From Platycnemis pennipes (lineage: Eukaryota; Arthropoda; Insecta; Odonata; Platycnemididae), in assembly GCA_933228895.1 (NCBI GenBank), contig OW121846.1:151574746-151638745 (forward strand): a DNA stretch of 64,000 nucleotides. The letters are read 5' to 3'. Below are positions 10,761 to 22,479 of this stretch, piece after piece (the stretch's first letter is position 1; each line of letters starts with the position of its first letter). Both the position numbers and the translations under genes were made by a program. The notes beneath the pieces were generated by a model. It was not told the DNA's origin, made no database searches, and saw only the letters and a program-made list of their open reading frames with translations.

Positions 10761-13560
10761 GGACATTCGAGTTGGAAATAGGGTTTTCAGTTTCAGAAGA
10801 AATGATTTTTTACAATTGACATCTAGCGTGACGTTCTCGGTGTTGCCAGAACAGCAATATTTGGCTAGAATCAATGTTTCCTTTGGCTTGATTTTGCTTC
10901 ACGTATCATTGGGTCTGACGCCCACTGATAACACGCTCATTATGATGAATGATCGGGTATTTTACCGGCGCATAATGCTGGTGAAGTCTTCACGGGTTCT
11001 CCACCGGGTCAGGTAAACGGCTAATGCCGACCTTTGGATTGTTGCCGACTCTCATTGTATTTCATAAAGCTGTGAAGAAAATGTTACTGAGGTAAGCGTT
11101 TGTTCCTTGGCGGAGCTGCGATGCCATAGTCTGCGGTAGAAAATGAGGGAAGGCCAACCCCGTGGTGAGCGCACACTGCGTGTAATATACCGTTTCTAAA
11201 TGGATGCGCAGTCTGCGGTGACGACGAATGGGAAGCAAGAAAATATGGCTCTAAAGAATTCGTGCGATATGTGCGGCTTGGCAATGATAATGAATTACAA
11301 GCCGATATAGCAGGTATAGGTACTTCTCCAGTAGGGGTAGATTTTACATGTAAAGTATTGAGTTTCATGGATTGTCGATAGTTATTTAGCTGAAATGAAC
11401 ACGGTTTCCGCAAACATAGATATTCTGTGACACCTTGGTAATACCTTTTTTAAAAAAATAACAGCTTGCCATGATTCATTCGGCTATCGGCGTATTCTTT
11501 TTTTCCGCTGTAGAGCGAAGCAGAACGATTCCAACTCGGTCGTAGTAGTCTTTTTTAGGTGTTCTGTGTTGAGATTCTTTATATTTTTGGGGTTGTGGGT
11601 GGGATACTTTTGGGTTTGTGCTCAAGTAAAATTTGTTTGGGATCACGTTTTGAATCGATAGCGACAGTGTTTTGCGTGTAATCCTCCGAGGAAGGTTTCC
11701 TCGTGAATGTGGGTGAAATAATGCAATCATTCTTCGTTTGTTGTTTGCTCGGCGATTAAAATGTGCGCTTTCTCCGGAAAGCAAAGAAGGAATCCGTTCC
11801 CTTCGTGGATTTCATTCCCCCGTCAAATTTTCTTGCCCCGAGTCTTCTCTAATGAGCTATTTTAACGAGACTTTCCGCGCGAAGCACCCCGGGCGTCATG
11901 AATTTCATCCAATTTATTTGATTTAGATGGTGGCCTTCTTTCCTACTCCTTCAATTTCACTTATTCGTTTCCGCTTGTTTCTGCGAGGGAACCGCCTAAT
12001 CTCTCGCAAATTCGTTTCGCAGTTTTAGTCTGCAAGAAGAACGGGAAATGCCTCTGATTACACCTTTAGTGTTGGTTAGGAATCCAGGTTAGCCAGTTGT
12101 ATGGGCCAGTCTCATGCATACCTTTTGAAGGGAAAAATCATTTCTCAGGCAGCATTTTAGGCACTTCAACAAGAACTGAATTTCCTTTAAGTTTGTTACG
12201 CAATTGGAAGAACGTAAGCACATATCCTTCTCTGGGTCATGGAATGTACGTCAAAAGAAGAGGGTTCTTATTTTCTCATTTCAGTGCTTCTTGAGGGTCC
12301 GGTTCCAAAACCCTTTGGCTCTTTTTTCCTGAAGAATCTTTTACTCTTCAGAATACTATTAGCTGAAAGAGTCATCCTCTTTATAGTGGTTCTAAATTTC
12401 ATTTCCAAATATATTTCCATTACCAAACATCGATAAATTTGTCTTCACAAATGTATTGTGTATCTATGAATGATTCCAGGTGATTTAAGATAGAACCGGG
12501 TTCTGGCCGGGTTTAGAGCGAATATATTGGTCTATATGTATATTGCCTGGATTGGTCTCGAATTCGGGTATCAATGGGGCGGATCTGGCCTGTAGCTGGG
12601 AATTTCGTGCCGTGCAGATCTCAAACCAATGTACTCGTGTAAATTTGATCGCAATATCTCTGCAAAATGTTTAATTCCTTTTGAGTGTCTCAGGTACAGA
12701 CTGACCCCAATCTTATTACGAATAAAATTTAAAAAATCTTAGATTTTAGACCCCAAAAATTTATTATTCATTTGTAGTTCGACCTGCAATTTTCCGTCAA
12801 AAACTTTGATCTCCATTAAAGTTAGCCCCTAGCTGTTGGATTAGGTACTGTACTTTTAGATGGGAGTCCCATTTTTAGGAAGAGAAAAGGAATTGCTCAA
12901 CTTAACGGCAGCCCGTCCCACCGACTTAAAAGAATAGAAAAGTTGGGACATTCTCCGTTGAAAGCCCTCTCTGAAAGTCGCGCTGTTTTCAAAGCCACAT
13001 TGGCGAATCACGCCAACTCGTTGTAATTGCCTGATGCTAAACGCCTTTCGGCGAGTAGTTCTTTATCGTCTGCATAAACAGGTGTGCAGACGCCTGTACG
13101 CTAACATTCGCCCCCTCGTACGTTAATTTTGGAGATACAAGAGAGTTTGCTACGCATTGTTATACATAATTTATTCTGAATTTTTTTTTCTATTTTGAAT
13201 TAAAAGAAAAGTGGTCAGGTTGGGGTGATGAATGAAAAAAGATTCACCGGAAACCTATTTCGCGTTAAATGAGAGCGCGGCTTGTACCAGGAGGAGAACT
13301 TGGAGTGAAAGGAGACCCCCATTAATATTTGATCTGAATGCACTCTTCCTTGGTAAACAATGAACTTAATTCTGAAAGGGACGTGTACTTTGTGTGCATA
13401 CATGGGATATCCTCGACTCTTTAGGCTCAGGGTAAGCTAGTTTTTATAACCAGGGACTGCCATTGAATACAGTTATTCTCTAATTAGTATCTGTTTTTCA
13501 CATTTATAACAAAGTTAAAAGTAATCTGTCTCAAATCTAACTAAAAGATGTGTTCCACCC
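10761..13560. other. Stretch with no recognised gene
   Basis: No frame here carries a motif I recognise. The short overlapping frames on both strands at 11.1-12.4 kb lack splice context and similarity to anything else in the window. Confidence 0.45.
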
Positions 13561-13574
13561 GATGGTTGGTTTTT

Positions 13575-13821
13575 GATAGGTGAGGGTAAAGCTCACCCCG
13601 TACTAAACCATTGGCTTGTGAAATTCACACATTCAGGGTGGGGGGGCCTTTTCCTGGGGTCCCTGGGCGACTTGCGATTTCGTACGAAGTTCTGACTCGA
13701 AGTAAATTGAACGGCGAGGATTTTAGGTGGTTGTGTCCAGAAAACTTCTTCCTCGGGATCTGAACCCGGGACCCTCCGGTCATCAGCTAAGGGCTCTACC
13801 CACTAGGCTACCACGACCCCC
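13575..13821 (-). repeat. tRNA-derived SINE, family B, copy 1
   Basis: On the minus strand from 13821 the sequence reads like a tRNA head: 'tagcctagtgggtagagc' as box A and 'gggttcagatcccg' as box B. A body follows with the 'aggattttaggtggttgtgtcc' and 'gctcacccc' blocks. Copies at 39667-39854 and 52411-52685 share the same head and body. It is distinct from family A. Confidence 0.85.
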
Positions 13822-14696
13822 ATGAACTCTGACTCTGAAACTCTGAAACTGATGAACTTTCTAAATTATGTGTAAGCTTGTGGTGTGTGTTCATCTAGAG
13901 AATGCCCTGAAAGCCACCAGTGAACCTTAACCATATATGCTCTACCTATCGTGCCTAAAGAGGATTATTAGTTACATTTTAATCGAACTATAGCAATTGA
14001 AATAAGATTTGAAGAGCGTAGAATGCAGAATGCATGCTACGCAAGTTCTGTACGTTGTGTTTGCTAAAATTCTTTATATAGACATGCAACTTTCTAGGCT
14101 ACCTGTTGTTAAACTATTGTTTATTTATTTTTTATCATAATCACGGGTATTCATATCCCTATGCTAAGATATTTAATTTTAAATTTTTGTATCGATTTTA
14201 TCAATAAAGAACAACAATAAACCAAGTTGTTGATCGGCTGTCATGTACTAGAAAGGACGTCAATTGAAGTAGCTGCCTTTTATTTAATTCTTCCAAGACA
14301 GAAAGTAAGGTTTAATTAATCAATACCCTAATAGCAATAGCACGAGGGAGGACATATGTTAAATCTGTCGGTTTGGCAATCATTTTCCCTAATTGCACCT
14401 TCCCTTCATGGCATAATGTTCATTCATACGTGTTGCATATGATTTTTTACATGAAATTCGGGCGATGTGTTTATGATATTGATCGACAATTTTAACACGT
14501 GAATTAAGGCTTTCTCTGCAACGGTCGCGTCCTTATCTTATCTACGCCCGTTCAAAATCGAAAATCCTTCTTCTCTTTAGGCCCTTTTTAAAATATCGCT
14601 TGAATTCTCATCTCCAATGGTTTCCTAACGACCCCATACTCCGTGTGCGTGTGGGGTATGTTTTTAGCTAAAGGAATTTTTCTTTGCTCGTGTAAA

Positions 14697-14722
14697 ATCA
14701 TCATCATCATCATCATCATCAA
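14697..14722 (-). repeat. (GAT)n microsatellite tail of the RTE element
   Basis: An uninterrupted ATC repeat on the plus strand (GAT on the coding strand) lies only about 14 bases after the stop codon of the RTE reading frame. Very short 3' UTRs ending in a simple repeat are characteristic of RTE-clade LINEs, so this marks the element's 3' end. Confidence 0.8.
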
Positions 14723-14734
14723 GGGTCAACAATC

Positions 14735-17700
14735 CTAGGATTGGTTTGACGCAGCCCTCCACTCGATTCTTCTATCGGCCAACCTCTTCATACCAACGTA
14801 GTTCCTCTCTTTCACGTCCTTTACGACCTGCTCCATGTAACTCATACGAGGCCTGCCTCTTCCATTTTTCCCGTTCACTTTTCCCTCAACGATTGTCTTC
14901 ATCAGGCCATCGTGTCTTAAGATATGGCCGATTAGGTTGTCGCGTCTTCTTTTTATAGTTTTCAGTAGACTTCTCTTTTCTCCCACTCTTCTTAGAACTT
15001 CTTCATTTGTCACTCGGTCGATCCATTTTATCCTCATCATTCGTCAATAGCACCATATTTCGAATGCTTCCACCCTTTTCTTCTCCGCTGCTGTCATCGT
15101 CCATGCCTCACTGCCGTAAAGAACAATGCTCCAGATGTATGTTATGATGAATTGCTTCCTTACTTCCAAGCTTGTATTTCCAGTTGTTAGTAGATTCTTC
15201 TTTTGATAGAATGCCCTCTTTGCCTGGGCTATTCTACTCACTATTTCTTTCTTGCTTCGTCCATCGTTGGTTACTCTGCTTCCCAGGTAACAGAACTCTA
15301 TCACCTCTTCCAGTTTCTGTTTTCCTAGTTTAACGTTGGTTTTGGCCTCTTCTCTTCTGCTGCACACCAATATCTTAGTTTTCTTCTTATTGATCTTCAG
15401 CTGATATCTGGTCATTGTCCTTTCCATGGTTTTTAGCATCTTATTCAGCTCCTTCTCTGTCTCTGCTATGAGAGCTATGTCATCAGCGAATCGTAGCATG
15501 CTGATTGTTTCTCCGTGGATGTTCACTCCAGAACACTTCTCCTTGACTTCATTGATGGCTCTCTCAATGTAAACATTAAAAATTACGGGAGACAGTGCAC
15601 AGCCTTGTCTCACTCCTTTCCTTATTCTCGCTTCTTCACAGCTGGGTACAGATTTAATCACAGCTACTTGGTTTTATACAAACTGTGGATAATACTTCGA
15701 TCATTGTAGGAAACTCCAATTCCTTTCAGAATATCAAGCATTGAATTCCAGTCCACGTTGTCGAAAGCCTTCTCTAAATCCACAAATGCAATGAAGGTCG
15801 GTTTGTTCTTCTCCATTCTCTTCTCTAAAAGCAGCCTAAGGGCCAGTATTGCTTCTCTTGTACCCTTACTTTTCCTGAATCCGAATTGATCTTCATCCAG
15901 GAACTCCTCTGCTTTTCGTTCTATTCTTCTGTAGATGATCCTTGTCAGTATCTTCGATGCATGTGTCGTCAGGCTTATAGTCCTAAAATTTTCGCATTTC
16001 TCTGCTCTCTTCTTTTTGGGAATAGGAATGATGATGTTTTTCTCGAAGTCCCTGGGTATTTCTCCTGTTGAGTACATGTCGCAGATGACATTATAAAGTT
16101 GGGCCAATGTCCTCTCTCCCGCATTCCTTATCAGTTCTGCGGGTATATCATCAATTCCAGAAGCCTTATTCATCCGAAGGTCCCTTACTGCTGCGTCGAA
16201 TTCCGATCTCAATATTGATGCTCCCATATCATCCTTCTCGACTTCGCTTTCCTCTTCAATCACTTTCGTGCTGAGGTCGTTCCCGTTGTATAACTCTTCG
16301 AGATATTCTTTCCATCTCTTCACTTTGTCTTCATTTTCAATCAAAAGTTCTCCATTCTTGTCCCTTATGGCATTGCATCTTACGGTCCGTTCCTTGAAGT
16401 GGTTCCTCACTATCCTATAGGCAGCTTCCACCTTTCCAATGGTAAGGTTGTTTTGTACATCTTCGCACAGATTGTTCATCCACATTTCTCTAGCTTTCCT
16501 GGCTTTGCGACTTACTTCGTTCCTTATTCTTTTGTAGCAAAGCTGCCCTTCTTCAGTTTTCGAATTCTTGTAATTTCTTCTTTCTTCAATCAGCACTAAG
16601 ACTTCTTCCGTGATCCATGGTTTCTTCTTAACAACTTTTCTTCTTCCAAGAACCTCTTTTGCGGCTTTTTGTAGTCCACATTTAATGTTTTCCCAACGCT
16701 CTTCTACTGGTTTCTCAGTCAGGTCCTCTCCTATGTTGTTTTCTACTGCTTTTTGAAATTCCAGCTGATTTTGAGTCTCCTTTAGTTTTTCTACTTGCCA
16801 AATGTTCTTTACTGTTTTCTTCAATTTCTTGAATTTTAGATGGCATTTCATCATCACTAAATTATGGTCGCTGTCGATGTCTGCACCCGGGTAGCTTTTG
16901 CAGTCCTTCACCTGATTCCTGAACCTCTGCTTCACTAAAATGTAGTCTATTTGAAATCTTTCTCTGTCTCCTGGCATCTTCCATGTGTATTTTCTTCGGT
17001 TGTGATTTTTAAACAATGTGTTAGTAACCACTAACTTATGTTGTGCGCAGAACTCCAGCAGTCTTTCTCCTCTTTCGTTTCGGTTTCCCAATCCATATTT
17101 TCCAGTTATTCTTCCATCTTGTCCTTCGCCGACGACAGCGTTCCAGTCTCCTAAAATAATTAGGTTTTCTTCTCCTCTTACCTGTTTTATTACTTCAGTG
17201 ATATCTTCGTAGACGTCTTCCACTTCTTCATCTTCGTAGTCCGACGTAGGCATGTAAACTTGCACCACAATGGTATCTGTAGGCTTAGTTTCAATTTTAA
17301 CCATTACAATCCTTTCATTGTATTGCAGGAAACTCTTCACACGCAGTCCCGCACTCTTCCTGAGCATTATGCCTACTCCAGCGTTACCATTCAGTGATCC
17401 GGTGTGAATAACTCTATAACTTCCACTCCAAAAGTCTCCTTCTTCGGGCCATCACATTTCACTGATTCCCAATACATCGAGGTCCATTCTCCGCATTTCC
17501 ACCTTCAGGTTCTCCAGTCTTCCGTAGGTCCGAAGTGATCGCACGTTCCACGTTCCTACCCTAAAATGAGTATCACACTTGACTGATGTACTCTCTCGGG
17601 TAGTCCCCGCCCGGAGATCCGAATGGGGGACTATTTTACCTCCGGAATATTTTACTCGAGAGGGTGCCATCACGTCTTGATAAGAAAAAAAGAGTGGAGT

Positions 17701-17913
17701 AGCTGTGACTCCTCGGGATAATAATGTGGTGGTTTCCTCTTGCCTTCCACATCGCAGTACTACAGCCGTTAAAGTAAATGTTACCACGCCTGTAGTGAAA
17801 TGAGTGTCGCTGTACCGACCACTGTGGTCTCCACCTTCACTCATGTGAATAAGAGCTGCTGCCCTCTCCTCCGGGTGATGGGAAGCGTAATTGTTGGCGG
17901 CCTCCATCTCCAA
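14735..17913 (-). pseudogene. RTE endonuclease/reverse transcriptase, three lesions
   Basis: The frame would encode about 1060 residues. The endonuclease domain follows a ~115-residue leader: it starts at 'FRVGTWNVRSLR', continues with 'LGDWNAVVG' and closes with 'DSDHNLVMMK', so the catalytic Asp and His motifs are present. The RT contains 'FVDLEKAFDNVDW' (motif A), 'RQGCALSP' (motif B) and 'RFADDIAL' (motif C, the catalytic Asp pair). The C-terminal part includes 'GRPRMSYMEQV', as in RTE proteins often annotated as craniofacial development protein 2-like. The lesions are a TGA at 17452-17454, a one-base loss in the T-run at 15672-15675 (a coding-strand A-run, just before 'SCEEARIRKGVRQGC'), and a TGA at 15044-15046. 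Both TGA codons are explained by CGA-to-TGA changes. Otherwise the frame is open, so inactivation is fairly recent. Confidence 0.88.
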
Positions 17914-19499
17914 GTCACGGCATCTTCACAGGGTCTGTATTATTTAAGGGAGCTCCCTAGCTGAGGCCACTCTCATATGTAACGGCTTTTCTATTGTAGT
18001 TCTACGATTCCCCGCATAGGTGGCGGGGTGAAAAAGTGGAAAGGGAAGCCCCTCTCCCCCCCCCCTTCTCTCCCTCCTCTAGATGTAACATGATAGCTTG
18101 CGGAGCATCGCTCGCCTCCCTCTAAGTGGTTTGTTATCTCCCCCTCGGTCAACCCAGATGTCTCAACCCGACCTTTTCTTATTTCTGACCTGATGACGGG
18201 GTCTCAAATCTTCCAGTATAGTTTCTGGGCATCGTTTTCACTTTTAATAATGGAAGAATTATTCCTCCCGACTTGCACTTGCAATGATGTTTTGTTTAGA
18301 CCCCCTCCCTCCTCAATTGGCAAGTGAAAGTCCCTATTTATCGCTTCTCGCAGTGCACAAGCCGGAACGCTTGGAATCGGAAGAAGAGAGGGGAAAGAGG
18401 AAGAAGGGGGGGGGGAAGGAAGGTTTGCTCGCGGAAAGGAAAAAAGCGAAATTTAATACTTTTGATTAGCAGTCGTAGCTGATAAGCGAGAGGCAAGGAT
18501 GATGGTGAGGGAAATCCTCATCCTAAACAAGTCTTGTGGGTATTATCCTTCTTCGGACCGGGAGCAGTGCTGCTAAATTAAAATTTTCAGTCTAGAAAAG
18601 AAATTTTAGAAATTGTTACAAAAATCTATTGCTGCATATTCCCGAATCGACAAGTTTTTTTTCAACCCCTTGGAGAATACACATTCGCTTTCCTTAGCAG
18701 CAGGCGTGGCCGTTATGAATTTTATGCAGACATTGTCATTCTAGCAGATAACCTAAAATCTTGTAGGTACCTATGCCCCCGTCTGGTTGAATTTATTGAG
18801 ATTGCCACTAACTAACCGCGGTATTACCCGTAAAGCGACAACGGCAAGGTAGAAGCGCGACGATGCCGCAGAGGAAATATCGTTCGCATTTATCGGGAAT
18901 CAAACCCAGATATCTCTAGATTTTTGCTTGCTCGTCTATATTTTACGCCCATTATGAAATTCATCTTTGTCTAAACTCATGAAACTCCGAGTTAGAATAT
19001 GCACAACAGATGTAGGATGAAAAGTGGAAAATTTGTGGCATAATTTAAAAGAATAGTTCCAACAAAGTATGACAAAAATCTTTCATTGGGCTATTGGTTT
19101 CAGTGTAGGCCGTTCTATGAAATTCCCCCAAAATAAGCCAAGTCAAAAATACAATATACTCTTCAAACACGGATTATCTAAAGAATGTTTACATATCTTA
19201 GAAATGCAGAGTGAAATTGAACAGCAAATGTCAACAAACAGCTTTAAAAATATCACACTGCTATGAAAAACAAGGGAAGCACACGGATTTGCATAATATA
19301 TTTGTTATATTAGTAATACATGAAAACATAATAAGAGAAAACAATTCTCATGCTATTTAAATTTTGGGAGTACTTGATCCTGCGTTAGTATTTATAAAAG
19401 GATAAGGAACATGAATAAACAAATTCAAGGAAAAATGATGAAAGCACTTCAAATAAGGCTGAAATCCACACTCACAGAAGATGATTAGGTCTCAAAGGG

Positions 19500-20425
19500 A
19501 AATGGAATGGTTTTTCAATGAGTGTCAGGGTAAGTATTATTCTCCTACGTCACCATCAAACTCTCGTTCAACAGCTTTTAAATGTGATGTAGAATTTCTG
19601 GCAAAAGGCTGTCCTTGTAAAATTTTTAAAACTTATCCTCCATATATTTTGACCAGAAGTCATAATCTCTGTCAATCGCAAAACTGCCATACCTAACTGG
19701 CTCCATAAAATAAGGTGGCAGGATTTCTTCTCCGTGATATGGAGTTGACCTTGGATCTAGTAAAAATAATTACTCTTTACTTTCAGAGCAGCTTCGCCGT
19801 CTATAATCTCACAAGATGCTAATTTCTTTTGAGAGACAGCATGCGTTGGATGCGCATCCATGCATACGTATGGACATTTCACCTCGACTATCTCTCGTAC
19901 TCCGCTGTCGCCAATGCTTCACCCGCAATTCCATAGTCGGTGGCTTTATTTCCGCGAAAATATGGGTAGAGTAAAGACTGAATAGTCTTCTCCCGAGAGG
20001 TTCCTGCTCTTAATTTACAAACTCGAGCAAAGGTAGAGGCGGTGAGCCTTTTTCTCCGCTAAATGTGCCATGTTTGACAGAGGCGTTGAGTTTTGGTAGA
20101 TGCTTCCAGTTGTCTTGTTTGCTCCTCGCCTAATTTCAGGGAATTTAGGAAATCATATCTCACAGTTAAGTCGATTTCAAACTCCTCGATAATTTGTGGG
20201 CCATGCAGGCCATAATGCTGGGCAGGATGTTCCAATTGTCCTTTACATTCAAGACGTCGCTTTGCTCGCATCTCTGCCTTTTTTCGGAGGCCAGTTTGAA
20301 TATTTTCGTAAAAAATCCTGGACTCTTGTTTGTGATGCTGCTGTGTATGAATGTATGAACATCTGGTCCTGCATTGAAGGCTGAAGCGGCCACTTCACAC
20401 CTAGTTTGATATGACCCCCGCTTCA
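19500..20425 (-). pseudogene. YqaJ-type nuclease, copy 1, active site deleted
   Basis: Read on the minus strand, this continues the transposon protein after the LINE insertion. It begins with 'LKRGSYQTRCEVAASAFNAG', then a basic region 'MRAKRRLECKGQLEHP' and 'HYGLHGPQIIEEFEIDL', then 'RLTASTFARVCKLRAGTS' leading into the nuclease domain ('GNKATDYGIAGEALA'). A ~100-bp deletion at about 19885 removes the segment that holds 'ATPDG' in copy 2; 'IVEVKCP' survives. Further downstream 'GEEILPPYF' and 'RDYDFWSKYM' match the end of YqaJ domains. A frameshift near 20270 and a stop before 'RRKRLTAS' are shared with copy 2. It cannot encode an active nuclease. Confidence 0.75.
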
Positions 20426-21228
20426 ACGTGTGCAGCAAAGATCGGCAAGATTTGTAAAGGGACGATACGATAATTATATTAGCGTAACCAGTCTATTAAA
20501 TGAATTGAAATGGGAATCATTGTCAGATCGCAGGTTGAAATTTAGACTTAATCTCTTAAACAAATTCCAAGGCAATATTTTCAGTGATGATGTTAAAAAT
20601 ATTTTACGAACCCCAACTTACCATGGCAGACTGGACCATAATCATTAAATTAGAGAAATTGATTGCCGAACTGACAGATTCAAAATGTCCTTTTTCCCTC
20701 GTAGGTACAATTAGAGATACGAATAACGGTAAATATGTCCTATCGGAGAGTAGCAATGAATACCGTTGGTAGGTGCATGTTGGTATGAGTACTTAAAGCT
20801 AACCCTACTAACAGAATTCCGTTGTTTCAGGCGTGACTTCATGGAATTTGCTTAGCATATTGAATGAGAAGCAGTAACTTTGTAATTCCACATGTATTTA
20901 TTGCATACGACCTAGGTTTCGACGTAGCACGTCATCATCAGGTGTTGTCACCTGATGATGACGTCGTGCTACGTCGAAACCTAGGTCGTTTGCAATAAAT
21001 ACATGTGGAATTACAAAGTTACTGCTTCTCATTCAACTACTAACAGAATGTTTTTGCATGTTTGCTCTGCAATTTCTATCTTTTTTAATTAGTGTAGTTC
21101 TGACTACTATATTAATACTATTCCTTTTTTATGCATGATATGTAGTGTATGTTTGGTGAGAAATGACCCCCTGCCACACACCCTTGTGGTGGTTTGCAGG
21201 GTATTATGTAGATGTAGATGAAAGCGAA
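20425..21228 (+). mobile_element. CR1-like LINE 3' fragment inside transposon copy 1
   Basis: The plus strand encodes the C-terminal RT region ('RSARFVKGRYDN', 'LKWESLSDRRLKFRLNLL', 'VKNILRTPTYHGRLD'), then the 3' UTR with the 'gccacacacccttgtgg' block and a GTAGAT tail. It splits the host transposon's minus-strand gene between 'CRREKSKF' and 'LKRGSYQTRC'. The same insertion at the same place is in copy 2 (32455-33245), so it predates the duplication. Confidence 0.82.
20818..21036. repeat. 219-bp Penelope-type foldback with 13-bp TSD
   Basis: Two ~87-bp arms (20860 to about 20946, and about 20951 to 21036) are near-perfect reverse complements, with a 43-bp unmatched left part. Each arm carries a hammerhead-like core: CTGATGA, GACGT/ACGTC stem, GAAACCTAGGTCG. 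Each then has a tail with 'aataaatacatgtggaattac'. The 13-bp 'ctactaacagaat' is present on both sides (20805-20817 and 21037-21049); uninterrupted relatives of this LINE contain it once, so this is a target-site duplication. Copy 2 has the same 219-bp insert at 32847-33065. Confidence 0.88.
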
Positions 21229-21229
21229 A

Positions 21230-22479
21230 TTTACTCTTTTCCCTCCTACATATTTTGCCACACATGAGTTGAAGGATTCTGCTTGATTGTTGGTTACGTC
21301 CAGGATAAAGCTGGGAGTTTGGTTGGCCCAGGAGTTTATCTACTGACATGATATCGTCCCATACCCCAAAGTTCATCAACAGAGGCACACGGTTCTCCTC
21401 ATGAGACTTTGGTCCACGACAAAAGTACGCCGCACATTTGCTATGATCCTCGAAAACAAGCCGGGGGCCATTCATAATGTCTTTCTGTAGCTCCTTGGGG
21501 TCAGCAGTTAACGTACTCTTTCTAAATTTTATGGCAGAAGGTACCGCATTCCTTAACCGATGTAAGTTGTCTCCAATATTTTTCCTAATAGTTACTGGTG
21601 CGAATTTCCAGTTATTCGTTTTCCTTACTACATCTCTGATGCGGTTGCAGTATTTCGAAGCAAATGGTTCGAGCATTCCAGCTTTAGAACAGGAAGGTCT
21701 ACACCGTATGGCAATACAAGTCTTTGCATGAAGCTAGTATCTCCATCGCCTTAAAAAATTATTGAATTTAGTGGAGCATATAGATAGTCGTCTTCTTGAA
21801 AACTTGACACATACTAGAGTACTTCTTACCTATGAGTGTATTGCACTTAAAATTATACATTTTAACACTGTTTTGAAGCCTTCTACTATGGTATCTGCTT
21901 CCATTGCCGTATAAGAAGAACTCCAGTTCTTAAAACATGTGTGAGGCCTTTCATTATTCGTAGGGTCTTTTGAACTTGCTTGCGTACATACTGCAGTACT
22001 TATTTCTTACTCCAATAAATGTTACTTTTTTAGTTATAAATCCCACAATGTAAGCCTGAAAATGTGTTTGCATTAATAGCGACCGATTTGGCGTCCATGA
22101 ACATTATACGTACCACTCCTGACAGAGAGTTATATATAGTTTGTGCGGTATGATCTTTTTCCCATGATCCTTCACACACCACCGTTATCGAAGGTGTACC
22201 ATCTTAATCCACTTCCCCTGCTTTGATCGCAAGGTCACTTTCATCCATAGCCGCTTTCTTCATCTCCTCCCAAGCAACATCATGTATGACAGGAGCGATG
22301 TCGACTTGCTTATTCGGGAATGTTTGTCTGGCCATGTGCGGAACGTTCAAAATTGTACTCATTTCCGCCATTCGGGCGTAACCTAGCCCTATACATATCA
22401 TATTGGTGACCGGTAATTCAGTTCGGTAATTTTTTATAGCTGAAAATGTTAAAATAATGACCCGATGAATTTTCTTCAT
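21230..22479 (-). pseudogene. Mutator-like/Kolobok-like transposase, copy 1
   Basis: Three exons can be read on the minus strand. Exon 1 (22479-22114) includes 'GLGYARMAEMSTILNVP' and 'DGTPSITVVCEGSW', interrupted by a TAA at 22204-22206. Intron 1 is 22113-22056 (GTACGT...TTTTCAG). Exon 2 (22055-21830) has 'AYIVGFITKKVTFIGVRNKYC' split over shifted frames with 'CFKNWSSSYTAMEADTIVEG'. Intron 2 is 21829-21750 (GTAAGA...TTTAAG). Exon 3 opens with 'GDGDTSF', then 'YGVDLPVLKLECSNHLLRN', then after a one-base loss 'YCNRIRDVVRKTNNW'. The GDGD Asp pair, 'NKYC' and 'C.NHLLRN' are hallmarks of the Mutator-like transposase family often joined to YqaJ in invertebrate predicted proteins. All listed lesions are shared with copy 2; copy 1 alone lacks one codon around 21600. 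Confidence 0.8.

Larger units (their letters stand above)
14697..17940 (-). mobile_element. Nearly complete RTE-type LINE
   Basis: The element runs from a (GAT)n 3' tail to about 17940. It holds one long minus-strand frame with an N-terminal extension, an APE-type endonuclease and a reverse transcriptase. Its upstream end abuts, within a few bases, the TTAA at 17944-17947 that bounds the next transposon. A second, more decayed member of the family lies at 48008-49400. I saw no clear target-site duplication. Confidence 0.85.

Noticed and set aside
14700..14722. CRISPR-like or regulatory repeat
   Set aside because: It is a simple trinucleotide repeat directly after an RTE stop codon; no spacers.
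18284..18469. Small frame conserved in both transposon copies (also 30202-30390)
   Set aside because: Conservation only reflects the duplication; the sequence is lysine/glutamate-rich from purine runs and has no motif.
19069..19266. 65-residue plus-strand frame, almost identical at 30991-31188
   Set aside because: Duplicate-copy conservation again. It is antisense to the region downstream of the nuclease gene, with no recognisable domain.
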